Shown: positions 53,145 to 63,107, numbered from the stretch's first letter. The stretch: 64,000 bases of DNA from Myxacorys almedinensis A (GCF_010091945.1 NZ_WVIE01000004.1:124001-188000), one strand, 5' to 3'. Numbers and translations: made by a program. Notes: a model not told the origin generated them from the letters alone.

Positions 53145-54338
53145 ATGCATCTGATTGTGCTTGAAAATGAGCTAACGTCGCAGCGGGGTGGACAAGAGCT
53201 AAACCTACTTGAGGTCTGTCGCGGGCTAGCCCATCGGGGACACCGCATCAGTTTGCTGTACCTCAAAGCTGGGGATTTGCTGGCGCAGTATTGCCTCTTT
53301 TGCGATCGCACGATCCAGATCGGCTCGTTCGGCTTTGATCGGCGCAGCGTTAAAGATATTCTCAAGTTTTTACCAAGCATGGCGCAGGTCTGGCAGGTTC
53401 CTGTATCGCCAGATAGCGTTGTGTTTTGCAACGACTATCACTTTTCGTTGTTTGGCTCTGCGCTGTCCTACTTCCGCAACCTTGCGTATGTCTGTTACCT
53501 GCAAATTCCGCCCTGCGATTTCAATCGACAGCGCACCTTTGGCTTAAGTCGGGTCGATCGCTTTATTGCCGTTTCCCAGCAAACCAAGCGAGACTGGGTG
53601 ACGGCAGGCTATGCGCCCGACGCGATTGATGTGGTTTACAACGGCACGAATGTAGAGAAATTTCAGCCCCCTGCTGATCCGGCGGCACTGCGCCCCCTGC
53701 GGGGCATCTGCGATCGCGCCACGCTCATTTCGTATGTCGGTCGGATCGATACCGAGAAAGGGTTGGAAACGCTGATCAAGGCGGTTGCTCTGCTGAGCGA
53801 TCGCGGCGTTGATCTGCACCTCTGCCTCGCGGGTAAACCGGTGGTGCATTACAGCGCCTCAAAAGGGCGGCTGTGCGAGGAGGAAGGCAGGAAGTATCAG
53901 CGATCGCTTGAAGCCCTGGCACACCGGTTGGGAGTGCGCGATCGCATCACCTTTTTAGGGCATCTCGCCGATCCGGTTTCTCTCTATCAAGCGAGTGATG
54001 TCACGGTATTGCCGAGCGTGTGGGCAGAACCCTTTGGGCGCAGCATCATTGAATCTCTAGCCTGTGGAACGCCAGTGGTGGCAAGCGCGATCGGTGGCAT
54101 TCCCGAAATTTTGACGGGCGAGTTTGCCGCCTATCTGTTTGCGCCGGGAAATGCGGAAGCGTTGGCAGATCGCCTAGAGCAGGTGATCGGTTGGCGCGAT
54201 CGCGATCCTCAGTTTTGCGATCGCGCTCGTCGCCATGTGGCAACGCACTTTAGCGACACTCACATGGTCGAGGGGGTAGAGCGATCGCTGGTCGAAACAA
54301 TTCCGCTCGGTCATACTCGGATGAGTCAGACAAGTTAG
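53145..54338 (+). CDS. Glycosyltransferase, GT4 family
   Basis: 397 residues, GT-B fold. VLENELTSQRGGQELNLLEVCRGLAHRGH opens the acceptor half; VVYNGTNVEKFQPP, LISYVGRIDTEKGLETLIKAV and VTVLPSVWAEPFGRSIIESLACGTPVVASAIGGIPE form the donor half with the E-x7-E motif. Donor and acceptor unknown. It begins 41 nt after the ABC exporter and ends 2 nt before the next glycosyltransferase. Confidence 0.88.
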   Translation: MHLIVLENELTSQRGGQELNLLEVCRGLAHRGHRISLLYLKAGDLLAQYCLFCDRTIQIGSFGFDRRSVKDILKFLPSMAQVWQVPVSPDSVVFCNDYHFSLFGSALSYFRNLAYVCYLQIPPCDFNRQRTFGLSRVDRFIAVSQQTKRDWVTAGYAPDAIDVVYNGTNVEKFQPPADPAALRPLRGICDRATLISYVGRIDTEKGLETLIKAVALLSDRGVDLHLCLAGKPVVHYSASKGRLCEEEGRKYQRSLEALAHRLGVRDRITFLGHLADPVSLYQASDVTVLPSVWAEPFGRSIIESLACGTPVVASAIGGIPEILTGEFAAYLFAPGNAEALADRLEQVIGWRDRDPQFCDRARRHVATHFSDTHMVEGVERSLVETIPLGHTRMSQTS

Positions 54339-54340
54339 CT

Positions 54341-55561
54341 ATGAATGCTCACGTTCTCTCTGTGATCGAAGCCTACATTGGGCATCAGACCTATGGCTAC
54401 CTGATGCGAGACTATTTTCAACAGGTAGACTCTTGCCCGGTCGATTTCTACTGGTTTAACGAAGACCGAGAACTGCACACGCGGATCTTGAACCGGTTGT
54501 TGAGTTACTATTCATCCAACCGATGGATACAGCAACATAATATTGATTTATTTTTGTTTCGCTATCAAATTGGCTTAGCCTACATGGTACGGCGATTAGT
54601 AATCCGAAAATTAGCCCAGGGTGACTATTCTGCTTTGCATTTTCACACCCAGCCGTTGGCGTTTCTGTGTCTAGACGTGATGCGAACCGTGCCGACGATC
54701 GTAAGCCTCGATCGCACGATCGCTCAAGTTGCTCAAGAACGCACCCGCCCTCCGTTTTCCTGGACGTTTCAACCCAATATTTATTTAGAACAAAAAGTGT
54801 TTGCCGCCGCTCAGCAAATTGTTAGTTTTTCAGATGCGGCTCGGCGCTCTGTGATCGATGACTACGGCATCAGACCCGAAAAAGTGATCACCGTATATCC
54901 CGGTGTAGATAGCGATCAGATCTTGCCTGCCGAGCAGAACGCCAACCCTGAGCGATCGCTGTGCAATATCTTATTTATCGGCGGCGATTTTGAGCGTAAG
55001 GGAGGCTACGACGTTCTCGATGTATTCTTAAAACAGTTTGCCAATCGGGCTAAGCTCCATCTTGTCACTCCAGCCTCTATCCCTGGTTTCTCTAACGGTG
55101 CGCTGGGCGATGACTGCACCAATATTCACCCCAGTGCTCACCCCAATGTTCACCTCTATCCCACCATCACAGCCTACACCCCTGACTGGTTAACGCTTTA
55201 TCAACTGGCAGATCTGTTTGTCATGCCCACCTATTCTGAGCCGTTTGGCTGGGTGTTTATCGAGGCAATGGCGGCAGGGTTGCCCATCATTGCCACCCGC
55301 CACAATGCTATTCCCGAAATTGTGATCGAAGGAGAAACCGGATTCTTGATCGAACCTGGCGATCGCACAGCCTTAGCCGATCGGATCGAGCACTTGCTTG
55401 AGCATCCTGATCTCAGGCGAGAGATGGGGGCAAAAGGTCGGCGGGTTGCTCAGCAAAAATTCAATCACCGCACCCATTTTGAGCACCTGAAACGGTTATT
55501 CACCACCGCCATGGAAGCACCCACATTAAAGCCATCTCCAGCAAAAGCCGCTCCGCCATGA
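54341..55561 (+). CDS. Glycosyltransferase, GT4 family
   Basis: 406 residues, GT-B fold. N-terminal half ends with FSDAARRSVIDDYGIRPEKVITVYPGVDSDQI; donor half has NILFIGGDFERKGGYDVLDVFL and LFVMPTYSEPFGWVFIEAMAAGLPIIATRHNAIPEIV. The FERKGG segment is common in cyanobacterial EPS transferases. It overlaps the next gene by 4 nt (ATGA), so the three glycosyltransferases 53145-56700 are one unit. Confidence 0.87.
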   Translation: MNAHVLSVIEAYIGHQTYGYLMRDYFQQVDSCPVDFYWFNEDRELHTRILNRLLSYYSSNRWIQQHNIDLFLFRYQIGLAYMVRRLVIRKLAQGDYSALHFHTQPLAFLCLDVMRTVPTIVSLDRTIAQVAQERTRPPFSWTFQPNIYLEQKVFAAAQQIVSFSDAARRSVIDDYGIRPEKVITVYPGVDSDQILPAEQNANPERSLCNILFIGGDFERKGGYDVLDVFLKQFANRAKLHLVTPASIPGFSNGALGDDCTNIHPSAHPNVHLYPTITAYTPDWLTLYQLADLFVMPTYSEPFGWVFIEAMAAGLPIIATRHNAIPEIVIEGETGFLIEPGDRTALADRIEHLLEHPDLRREMGAKGRRVAQQKFNHRTHFEHLKRLFTTAMEAPTLKPSPAKAAPP

Positions 55562-56700
55562 AAACCTTATTTACCTGCCAGTATCCGTTCGATCTCAATT
55601 CAGGAGCCGCCGGGGTGACGTGGCGCTTGGGGCGCGAATTTGAGCAGCTAGGGCATGATGTGGAATACTATTTCATCAACGATTTGCCAAAGGTGCATCC
55701 CCTGGTCAAGTTTGCGTCGTTTCCAGCGTTTGTCGGGTGTCACCTATCCCAACGGCTTCGGCAAGATGCGATCGATGTGATTGATACCTGCACCGGCGAT
55801 GCTTGGCTGTGGGCAACGGCGCTGCAACGGTTTCAGCCGCACCGCCCGTTGCTAGTGGTTCGTTCTCACGGGCTTGAACACACTCAGCACCTCGATGAGT
55901 TAGAAGAAGCCCAACGCGGCAACCTCACGTTAGGGTGGAAATATTTTATGTACAGAGGCAGCCTTCGCTTGTGGGAAGCCGCAACCTCAATGCGCCATGC
56001 CGATCTGGTCTTGCTATTAAATCAGCGCGATCGCAGCTACGCCATCGAACAGTTGGGCATTCATCCCGATCGCGCTCACATCGTTGCCAACGGCATTTCT
56101 GCTGCCATGCTCAATCTTCCCTTTGAGCCAACCCCTGCCGCAGGAGAACCGGTGCGGATCGCGCAGGTGAGCAGCTACATTTTTCGCAAAGGCATTCAGT
56201 ATGGAACGCCGATTCTCAATGCTATTTTGAGGCGCTATCCCCAGGTCGAAGTGAGTCTGCTGGGCACAGAGCGTCCGGCAGACGAGGTGTACGCTGATTT
56301 TGCGCCGGAGGTGCGCGATCGCGTCAAGGTGGTTCCTTATTATGTCAACGACACGCTGCCAACCTTGCTGAAAGGACACCACATCAAACTTTTTCCGACG
56401 GTTTCAGAAGGGTTTGGCGTTGCCTTGATCGAAGCGATGGCGTGTGGATTGGCTCCCGTCACGACCGACGCCGCCGGTCCTTTAGAAATCGTGCAGGAGG
56501 GCTACGATGCATTGGTTGTGCCAAGACGCGATCGCGCGGCATTAGAGCGGGCGTTAGACACCCTGATCTGCGATCGCGCCTTGCTCGATCAGGTGCGACG
56601 GAGGGCTTATAAAAGCGCCCAACGGTTTAGCTGGTCGCGCATTGCTCAAGACAATTTACACTACTACGAAAAAGCGGAGTTTAACCGCCTACCCCGATAG
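55558..56700 (+). CDS. Glycosyltransferase, GT4 family
   Basis: 380 residues, GT-B fold. GAAGVTWRLGREFEQLGHDVEYYF is the acceptor-side loop; HIVANGISAAML, RIAQVSSYIFRKGIQYGTPIL and IKLFPTVSEGFGVALIEAMACGLAPVTTDAAGPLEIV are the donor-site marks. Overlap with the preceding gene shows coupling. Sugar specificity cannot be assigned. Confidence 0.87.
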   Translation: MKTLFTCQYPFDLNSGAAGVTWRLGREFEQLGHDVEYYFINDLPKVHPLVKFASFPAFVGCHLSQRLRQDAIDVIDTCTGDAWLWATALQRFQPHRPLLVVRSHGLEHTQHLDELEEAQRGNLTLGWKYFMYRGSLRLWEAATSMRHADLVLLLNQRDRSYAIEQLGIHPDRAHIVANGISAAMLNLPFEPTPAAGEPVRIAQVSSYIFRKGIQYGTPILNAILRRYPQVEVSLLGTERPADEVYADFAPEVRDRVKVVPYYVNDTLPTLLKGHHIKLFPTVSEGFGVALIEAMACGLAPVTTDAAGPLEIVQEGYDALVVPRRDRAALERALDTLICDRALLDQVRRRAYKSAQRFSWSRIAQDNLHYYEKAEFNRLPR

Positions 56701-56744
56701 AGTCGAGAACCGAATTCATCCCCCACCTTTGCTAGTGATGGCTT

Positions 56745-58175
56745 ATGTCTACAACCCAACCGCGCTCTAACACCCAACTTTTTCAGCCTGCGATCGCATG
56801 GCTAGTGATTCTCAGTTTCTCCCTGTTTGTGGCGGCAGGCATTGCCCTCAACCTGGGCAGAATTTTAGTCTTGGCATATCCGATCGCGTGTTTGGTGGTG
56901 GGGGCATTTCTCTATTTTCGGTATCCCATTTTATATATTGGGTTTACCTGGTGGATTTGGTTTCTCAGTGCTTTTCTACGGCGCGTGATCGAAATGCCGA
57001 TTGGGCTGAGTGAGCCAAGTCCTATTCTGCTGGCTCCCTTTTTTGTCACCTTCGTGTCGGTCGTCACGCTAGCGCGCCAACTGCCTGTTGCCCTCTATGG
57101 CACTGGTCTCCCGTTTATCCTCTGCCTTGCCAGCGTTTGCTACGGGGGCTTCATCGGGCTGATGTCTCTGTCTATCCCATCGGTGATCGTTGCCCTGTTA
57201 AATTGGCTGTCCCCGATTTTGTTTGGGTTTCATTTATTTGCAAACTGGCGGCAATTTCCTGCCTACCGCCAGGTGACGCAGCGGGTGTTTGTCTGGGGCG
57301 TTTTGGTAATGGGACTCTACGGCATCGTGCAGTTTCTGATTGCACCGCCCTGGGATCGCTTTTGGTTGGAAAATATCACCGAGCAGGCGTTTGGGACGCC
57401 CAACCCGCTCGGAATTCGGGTGTTTAGCACGATGCAGTCACCGCAGCCATTTGCAGCAACGATCGTCGCAGGGTTGTTTCTTTTACTTGCGGCTAAGACT
57501 CCCCTCAAATTTCCAGCGTCTGCAGTGGGGTATTTAGCGTTGCTGCTTTCGTTGGCGCGATCGGCGTGGCTGAGTTGGTTTGTTGGCATTGTGGTATTGC
57601 TGCCGTCGCTGAAGCCGCGATTGCAAATGCGGTTGCTTGTAACGTTGCTAACCATGATGTTGCTCGTGTTGCCTTTAGCGACTATTGAACCCTTTTCAAC
57701 GGTGATTGGTTCCCGGCTTCAAACTTTGGGATCAGGCGGGGACGATATCAGTGTGGCAGAGCGGCAACAAGGCTATAACAGGCTGCTGGGGGAAGCGCTG
57801 GTGCAGATCAAAGGGCAGGGGTTGGGATATGCGATCGCAGATGACTCGATCGGAAGTAACGATAGTGGCGTATTGACAATCTTGCTCAATCTGGGATGGG
57901 TGGGAACCTTACCCTATATGGGTGGATTGCTGCTGTTAATGATTAGCATCCTTCAAAGCCGAGAAGCCGCGTTTGATCCCTTCGTGAGTGCCGCGCGAGC
58001 AATCGCGATCGCAACGTTTTCGCAGTTTAGCTTAAACAACGTAATTCTCTCTGTGTTTGGGATGGTGCTGTGGGGTTTCGTTGGGTTATCGCTGGCTGCC
58101 CGTCTTTACTACGCCAAGCAACGCCAATCTTCTCACCAGGAGCTATTAGAAAATAGGAATTCATTCAGCAATTAG
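56745..58175 (+). CDS. Wzy/O-antigen ligase-type polymerase
   Basis: 476 residues with about 11 membrane helices. The large periplasmic loop follows helix 7-8 and includes WLENITEQAFGTPNPLGIRVFSTMQSPQPFAA, as in O-antigen ligase/polymerase proteins; a second conserved site is LGEALVQIKGQGLGYA. It would join lipid-linked repeats into chains. It is 45 nt after the last glycosyltransferase. The ligase/Wzy split is not decided by sequence. Confidence 0.8.
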   Translation: MSTTQPRSNTQLFQPAIAWLVILSFSLFVAAGIALNLGRILVLAYPIACLVVGAFLYFRYPILYIGFTWWIWFLSAFLRRVIEMPIGLSEPSPILLAPFFVTFVSVVTLARQLPVALYGTGLPFILCLASVCYGGFIGLMSLSIPSVIVALLNWLSPILFGFHLFANWRQFPAYRQVTQRVFVWGVLVMGLYGIVQFLIAPPWDRFWLENITEQAFGTPNPLGIRVFSTMQSPQPFAATIVAGLFLLLAAKTPLKFPASAVGYLALLLSLARSAWLSWFVGIVVLLPSLKPRLQMRLLVTLLTMMLLVLPLATIEPFSTVIGSRLQTLGSGGDDISVAERQQGYNRLLGEALVQIKGQGLGYAIADDSIGSNDSGVLTILLNLGWVGTLPYMGGLLLLMISILQSREAAFDPFVSAARAIAIATFSQFSLNNVILSVFGMVLWGFVGLSLAARLYYAKQRQSSHQELLENRNSFSN

Positions 58176-58715
58176 CTACTCATTAGCCATCAATTGGGCA
58201 TGAATTAACGATGACGTTAGTTAACGATTGTGATCAGCTAATTTCTGAGAAGTTATAGATCAAACGGCATACAACGGTGCGATCGCAGTTCTGATATTTT
58301 TATTACTTAGCTTGCTCAGGAAGGCAGCTAACCTAGTGCTTTCACAGACTGTTCGACAACTGTTAAGTAGTTTTTGCTGAAAAATTATCTAAATTATCTA
58401 TAGTAAACGTGTAGAATTATATCTTTAAAACTATTTCCTCGGAACTATTTTACAATTCAAAACCTTTGTAGTAAATTATCCAGGGGTTTGTGTAGCGAAA
58501 GGCTGAAAGGTAAAGCATAATTTTGTTTGTAAATAACAACATTATGCTTTTTTCAGGTGAGTTACACCAACGCAAGTTAAAAATGTCGAAAATTCTCGTT
58601 TTTAGATAAAATAAAGCCAGCATCAAAATTGCTTTTCCACGGAAAAAATTTTGGAGTAAGGGCAACTAAAGCGATCTGTTTCTATAAGAGTTATCTACAA
58701 CATTGGTTTACAAAA
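58176..58715. other. 540-nt AT-rich gap
   Basis: Between the polymerase and methyltransferase genes. It contains a hairpin followed by T residues (58512-58553). The methyltransferase frame is open back to 58629, but these 29 residues look unlike protein. A TAAAAT -10-like box lies near 58608. No other feature. Confidence 0.5.
58512..58553 (+). terminator. Hairpin with T run, possible terminator or attenuator
   Basis: AAAGCATAAT (58512-58521) pairs with ATTATGCTTT (58541-58550), 19-nt loop, six T residues at the end (58548-58553). It lies 340 nt after the polymerase stop and 160 nt before the methyltransferase start, so it may end a long 3' tail or act as a leader element. Confidence 0.6.
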
Positions 58716-59471
58716 ATGGGGTTAGACATTCAACAATTAGACATTCAACAAAAAGAGCAAATTGAGATCCAATTTTGGCAAGATTCTCCCCTTGAAAATC
58801 CAGAATCTGAAGCAGTTGAAAACCTGGTTAACAAATTCTGCGAAGCGAGGATTTTGCTAGAAAAGCTTAGCTATCATCGGGCGTTTTTTGAGCAGGCAAG
58901 TTCAATTTTAGAGTTGGGGGCGGGTCAAGGTTGGGCGTCGTGCTTGGTGAAGCAAAAGTTTGAAGGAACATCTCTAACGGCGACCGATATTAGCCCTTAC
59001 GCGATCGCGTCTCTTCCCAAATGGGAGCACGTCTTCAAAACTCAGTTAGATCATGCTATATCCTGCCGTTCGTATGACATTCCGCTTAGCGATGAGACAG
59101 TTGATCTAATCTTTTGTTTTGAGGCGGCGCATCACTTTGTGAAACATCGACGCAGCCTTGCAGAAATCTATCGAGTGTTGAAAAAGGGCGGCGTGTGCTT
59201 GTACTTGCATGAGCCTGTATGCCGATCGTTTATTTATCCTTTGGCTTACGCACGAGTCAATAAGATCCGCCCCGAAGTGCCAGAAGATGTGCTGATTTAT
59301 CCCAAGATTAAACAGTTGGCAACGGAGGCAGGCTTTGAGACCAAAATTCGCTTTGATCCGACCGTGACAAATCGAGGCTTAAACCAAACGTTTTATTATG
59401 CGGTGCTCAGTGCTGTTCCTGGGCTTCGTTATGTGCTTCCGTGTAGTGCAGATTTTATTTTTATAAAGTAG
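58716..59471 (+). CDS. Class I SAM-dependent methyltransferase
   Basis: 251 residues. Motif I is SILELGAGQGWASCLV, motif II TATDISPYAI, and the PLSDETVDLIFCFEAAHHF-EIYRVLKKGGVCLYLHEP region is Methyltransf_11. The N-terminal QFWQDSPLENPESEA resembles methyltransferases in sugar or polyketide loci. It may methylate a sugar of the polysaccharide made by the adjacent genes (inference). ATG at 58716 preferred. AT-richer than its upstream neighbours. Confidence 0.78.
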   Translation: MGLDIQQLDIQQKEQIEIQFWQDSPLENPESEAVENLVNKFCEARILLEKLSYHRAFFEQASSILELGAGQGWASCLVKQKFEGTSLTATDISPYAIASLPKWEHVFKTQLDHAISCRSYDIPLSDETVDLIFCFEAAHHFVKHRRSLAEIYRVLKKGGVCLYLHEPVCRSFIYPLAYARVNKIRPEVPEDVLIYPKIKQLATEAGFETKIRFDPTVTNRGLNQTFYYAVLSAVPGLRYVLPCSADFIFIK

Positions 59472-59545
59472 AATCAACTTTATCAAGTAGAGCTATTAGA
59501 AAAGTAGCTGATGAGAATTACGCTGATTGGTTTGTCGCCAAAACT

Positions 59546-60097
59546 ATGAAAGCTCTGGAGTATATTTGGGCTGAAAATCTTTTCTTTTTTGCGATCGCAA
59601 CTGCTTTCCTAGCGGTTCTTGGTTGGCTTTGGCGGCACACAAAATCGTTTGATATTCCCCTGCCATTGCCGATTTGGTTGAAATTCTGGTTTTTTACGGT
59701 TCAAGTTTTTGGGGTTTTAGTGCCGATTGGTGTTGCCATTTGGTTAAGGCTTTCGTCGGCAGATACACTGCCATTTGCTATCCTGCTATCGTATCTATTG
59801 ATGCTAGCATTACAGATTACTACTGAAGTTGTATTGCTCCGGCAGTTTCACTCAGTCGCCTGGATTGCGATTCCTTATTTATATCTACCCTATCGGGTGT
59901 GGCAGCTTTATCAGGGCATTGTCATGACTACGGCGGTCGGGCAGGTAGGCTGGTTTCAGGCTCTTTTAGTTCTCGAAATTGGGCTTTGGATTGTCAACTA
60001 TAGTTTCAATTTAATTCAGTTGCCTGGGCTGCTGCGTTGGGATCAGCCCGTGATTGGCGAGGAAGAGGGTAAGCTTGGGAGTACGTTGCAAAATTAA
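59546..60097 (+). CDS. Small multi-pass membrane protein
   Basis: 183 residues with about five hydrophobic segments (FFFAIATAFLAVLGWLW, FWFFTVQVFGVLVPIGVAIWL, FAILLSYLLMLALQITTEVVLL, and two more around 115-165). No catalytic motif or family recognised. It follows the methyltransferase by 74 nt on the same strand and is the last gene before a strong hairpin. Confidence 0.65.
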   Translation: MKALEYIWAENLFFFAIATAFLAVLGWLWRHTKSFDIPLPLPIWLKFWFFTVQVFGVLVPIGVAIWLRLSSADTLPFAILLSYLLMLALQITTEVVLLRQFHSVAWIAIPYLYLPYRVWQLYQGIVMTTAVGQVGWFQALLVLEIGLWIVNYSFNLIQLPGLLRWDQPVIGEEEGKLGSTLQN

Positions 60098-60111
60098 CCC
60101 GGTAAAATTAA

Positions 60112-60152
60112 CAAAAGTTCTGCCTTCTCTTGTGCAGAGGGCAGAACTTTTG
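60112..60152. terminator. Strong 13-bp hairpin between convergent genes
   Basis: 60112-60124 (CAAAAGTTCTGCC) pairs perfectly with 60140-60152, loop 15 nt. Four T residues in the 3' arm on each strand are part of the stem. It lies 14 nt after the membrane protein stop and 45 nt past the aminotransferase stop, so it can serve both. Confidence 0.8.
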
Positions 60153-60196
60153 CCGATCATAACTGGGCTATCACAGGGCGACGGATGGGTAGAAAA

Positions 60197-61351
60197 CTAC
60201 AGCGCATTGAAAGATTTTGCCGCCGCCGCAATTCCGGCACCGGGGCTAAAGCTCTCGTAACCCAACTCTTGAAGCGTTGCTTCTAATGCCGCGATCGCAC
60301 TTAAGATATCGCGATCTGCTACAAATCCTAGATGCCCAATTCGGAAAATCTTGCCTTTGAGGTGGTCTTGTCCGCCAGCTAGAGCAATATCAAACCGCTT
60401 TCGCATCACCGAGCGAATTTGCTCAGCGTCTACCCGGTCGGGGGCAACGGCTGTAATTGCTGGGCTAGAGCACTCGTCGGTGGTAAAGAGCGGCAAACCC
60501 AACGCCGCGATCGCGCTCCGAGTCGCCCTCGACTGCCGATGATGCCGCGCAAAGATGGTTTCCAATCCTTCTGCTTTCATCATTTGCAAGGCCGTTTGCA
60601 AGGCAAAAAACAAGTTAATGGCAGGAGTAAACGGGGTGGTATCTTTGGCGGCAGACTTACGATATTTACCCAAATCTAAATAATAGCGGGGCAGTTTTGC
60701 TGTCTTATACGCCTCCCACGCTTTCGCGCTCACAGAGACAAATCCTAGCCCAGGAGGCATCATGTAGCCCTTTTGGGAACCCGAACCGACTACATCCAAC
60801 CCCCACTCATCCACAGGTACATTCGTTGCGCCTAAACTCGTGACCGTATCCACAATGATCAGCGCCTCACCATGGGCTTTGACGTGGCGATTAATCGTTT
60901 CTAAGTCATTAATTACCCCGGCGGATGTTTCGCTGTGGGTGATGATCACCGCTTTGATTTGCTTCTCGCGATCGCGCTCCAATCTCTCGCGAAACTGCTC
61001 TGGACCGAGGGGCTGCCCCCACTCGGCGGTAATGCGCTCGGCGTTCACCCCGTAAGCGTCACACACTTCTGCCCAGCGATCGCCAAATTTGCCATTACAG
61101 CCCACCAACACGCGATCGCCCGCACTCAGAAAATTAATAATTCCGGCTTCCATTGCCCCCGTGCCGCTTGCTGCCAAAATCAACACATCGTTTTGCGTTT
61201 GGTGCAGCCATTTCAGATTTTCAACAATCTCAGCCTGAATTTTGCTAAAGTCGCCGCTTCGGTGCCCGATCGGGTGTTTTGCCATTGCCGACAAGACTTT
61301 TTCGGGCACGGGTGTAGGACCCGGAATCATCAGCATTAGCTTGTCGTCCAT
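60197..61351 (-). CDS. Alanine-glyoxylate aminotransferase family protein
   Basis: 384 residues, class V PLP enzyme. The PLP lysine is Lys194 in VGSGSQKGYMMPPGLGF; LAASGTGAMEAGI holds phosphate, and IIVDTVTSLGA contains the PLP-ring Asp. It matches the cyanobacterial group close to serine-glyoxylate aminotransferase, once called soluble hydrogenase small subunit. It may work in photorespiration (glyoxylate to glycine). Monocistronic; start ATG 61351. Confidence 0.87.
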   Translation of the reverse strand: MDDKLMLMIPGPTPVPEKVLSAMAKHPIGHRSGDFSKIQAEIVENLKWLHQTQNDVLILAASGTGAMEAGIINFLSAGDRVLVGCNGKFGDRWAEVCDAYGVNAERITAEWGQPLGPEQFRERLERDREKQIKAVIITHSETSAGVINDLETINRHVKAHGEALIIVDTVTSLGATNVPVDEWGLDVVGSGSQKGYMMPPGLGFVSVSAKAWEAYKTAKLPRYYLDLGKYRKSAAKDTTPFTPAINLFFALQTALQMMKAEGLETIFARHHRQSRATRSAIAALGLPLFTTDECSSPAITAVAPDRVDAEQIRSVMRKRFDIALAGGQDHLKGKIFRIGHLGFVADRDILSAIAALEATLQELGYESFSPGAGIAAAAKSFNAL

Positions 61352-61599
61352 GAGAATGTGTCCTTTTTTAGGTGCGAAGGTTCAGTTTGTTGTGCATGAT
61401 CCAGGATTACACAATACCTGAAATTCGCAATTTGTAAATTTCAGATTACGATTGCGGCTCATTGGGGTTAGGACATACACAAGGGTTAGGACATACACAT
61501 TAGTAGCGGCTTGGGGAGGGCTGGAGATCAAGGCAATTCCTAGCCTGATTTAGCAATGCCGGTTTTCCAGCGATCGCATCCCCTCACAAATTCAGCCCC

Positions 61600-62631
61600 T
61601 CACGAATTCAGCTTCCGATTGCGGCGTCGCGCTAGAAAATCAGGCAGATCAATCTTTAAATCTTCATTAAAGGGGTTTCGGCGCGGCGTTGATTGCGGCT
61701 CAGCCGTCGGAATTTCTTCAAACAATGCCAAAAATTCTGTGATTTCTTCTGGCAAGGCTGACCCTTTTTCTTCCAACCGTTTTTTCAGATCCAATGCCTC
61801 ATCTTGAATCCCATAAAACCGATTTTTCCAATGCTGAATTGCCGTTTCATACTCACTTGCCTGCTGAGCCTGACTCAAAATCTGCTCTTGCATCTCTGCT
61901 GCCTGCCGTTCTAATGCCGCCGTGCGCTGCTGGCTTTGCTCGCGATCGCGCTCCGATTCTTGACATGCCTGTTGCAGCATCGCCTGCGTCGTAATCTGTT
62001 TGGCAATCTGGGTCTCTAATTCCTGAACCTGGCTTTCCAGTTCAGCCACCCGCTCTTTGGGGGCATGGCGCAACCAGTCCTTCGGCGTCAACCAGTCGTG
62101 AGGCTTTGATTTTTGCGATCCCCGCGACGGTGCCTCCTTCGAGGATCGCTCCGGTGAGGTCTCTGCCTCAGGGGGGGCGGGGGAAAATTCGCCAGAGCGC
62201 AGTTTTTCCAGTTCAACCTGCTGCGCTTGGGCTAAGGTCTCGGCTGCCGTTAACTGGTCTAGAGTATGGCAAATCTGCGCTTCTAGGTCTACCTTCTGCT
62301 GCTCAAACTGAACCCTAAGCTGATGAATCGCCTGTTCTTGAACGTTGGCATATTCTTCGGTTGAGGCAAGCTGCCGTTCTAAGAAGCACTGATCCACACT
62401 CTGACGCCGCAACTCATCAAGACTGGCAAGCGACTGATCCAAAGCGTTTTCCAAATCTCGGATGCGTCGCATCTGGCGCTGCACACACTCTTGCATCCCA
62501 ATGAGATCGGCGATGCCATTTTCTGGGAGCAAAATCGGGTGAGATCGGGCAATCACGCTGTTTTCAGACCCATCTAATTTGAGGTCTTCTGCCTCAAACT
62601 CGACTTGCTCAGCATTATCCGGCTCAGCCAC
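61600..62631 (-). CDS. Cytoplasmic coiled-coil protein
   Basis: 343 residues. No signal peptide or membrane helix. Coiled coil about residues 55-145 and 190-290, with Gln/Glu/Ala-rich heptads; a Pro/Ser-rich linker (residues 150-180) separates them. The C-terminus is basic (FLARRRNRKLNS). ADLIGMQECVQRQMRRIRDLENALDQSL looks like a conserved patch of a cyanobacterial family I cannot name. The start is a GTG with weak ribosome site. Downstream of the DUF5340-like gene by 70 nt, perhaps one transcript. Confidence 0.62.
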   Translation of the reverse strand: MAEPDNAEQVEFEAEDLKLDGSENSVIARSHPILLPENGIADLIGMQECVQRQMRRIRDLENALDQSLASLDELRRQSVDQCFLERQLASTEEYANVQEQAIHQLRVQFEQQKVDLEAQICHTLDQLTAAETLAQAQQVELEKLRSGEFSPAPPEAETSPERSSKEAPSRGSQKSKPHDWLTPKDWLRHAPKERVAELESQVQELETQIAKQITTQAMLQQACQESERDREQSQQRTAALERQAAEMQEQILSQAQQASEYETAIQHWKNRFYGIQDEALDLKKRLEEKGSALPEEITEFLALFEEIPTAEPQSTPRRNPFNEDLKIDLPDFLARRRNRKLNS

Positions 62632-62701
62632 TTAAAAAAATCCTCCCAGAAAAGCAATGAATGGGATTGATCGTCATCACGTCGTTTTTAGCTTACCTAG
62701 C

Positions 62702-62974
62702 TCACATTTTTTTTACCTCCGTAGGCACTTTAGCCACGCCTTCTGGGGCATCGACACAATTGAGCGACCAGCGATACTCAACCGGAAGCCGCAAGCGATC
62801 GCAGGTCTGTTCTAAATGCTTTTGCTGAGACAGCGCTTTCCGGAGGATGATGATCAGTTGCTGAACCTGTTCGCGTTGGTGAGAATTTTGGCTAACGGCG
62901 ACCATGGTTTGGCGCTCTAAAAGTTGCAATAGTAGCTCGTAGTGGATGTGCGACGGAAGGGGAATTGGCTCCAT
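62702..62974 (-). CDS. DUF5340-like small cyanobacterial protein
   Basis: 90 residues. IPLPSHIHYELLLQLLERQTM and VQQLIIILRKALSQQKHLEQTCDRLRLPVEYRWSLN resemble the small family I recall as DUF5340. It is helical and soluble. AGGTGA lies about 9 nt before the ATG, supporting the start. Function unknown. On the same strand as trpC and the coiled-coil gene. Confidence 0.7.
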   Translation of the reverse strand: MEPIPLPSHIHYELLLQLLERQTMVAVSQNSHQREQVQQLIIILRKALSQQKHLEQTCDRLRLPVEYRWSLNCVDAPEGVAKVPTEVKKM

Positions 62975-63107
62975 GTAACGCTCACCTATCGCGGTAAAGA
63001 ATAAGACTCTAGACTTTAGTATCTAAAGAGTGAATTAGCAAAAACGCAACCTTTCTTAAAATTGCAGACCTCATCGGGTCTGTCTAGCGTCTTGAGGCTT
63101 AACTTCT

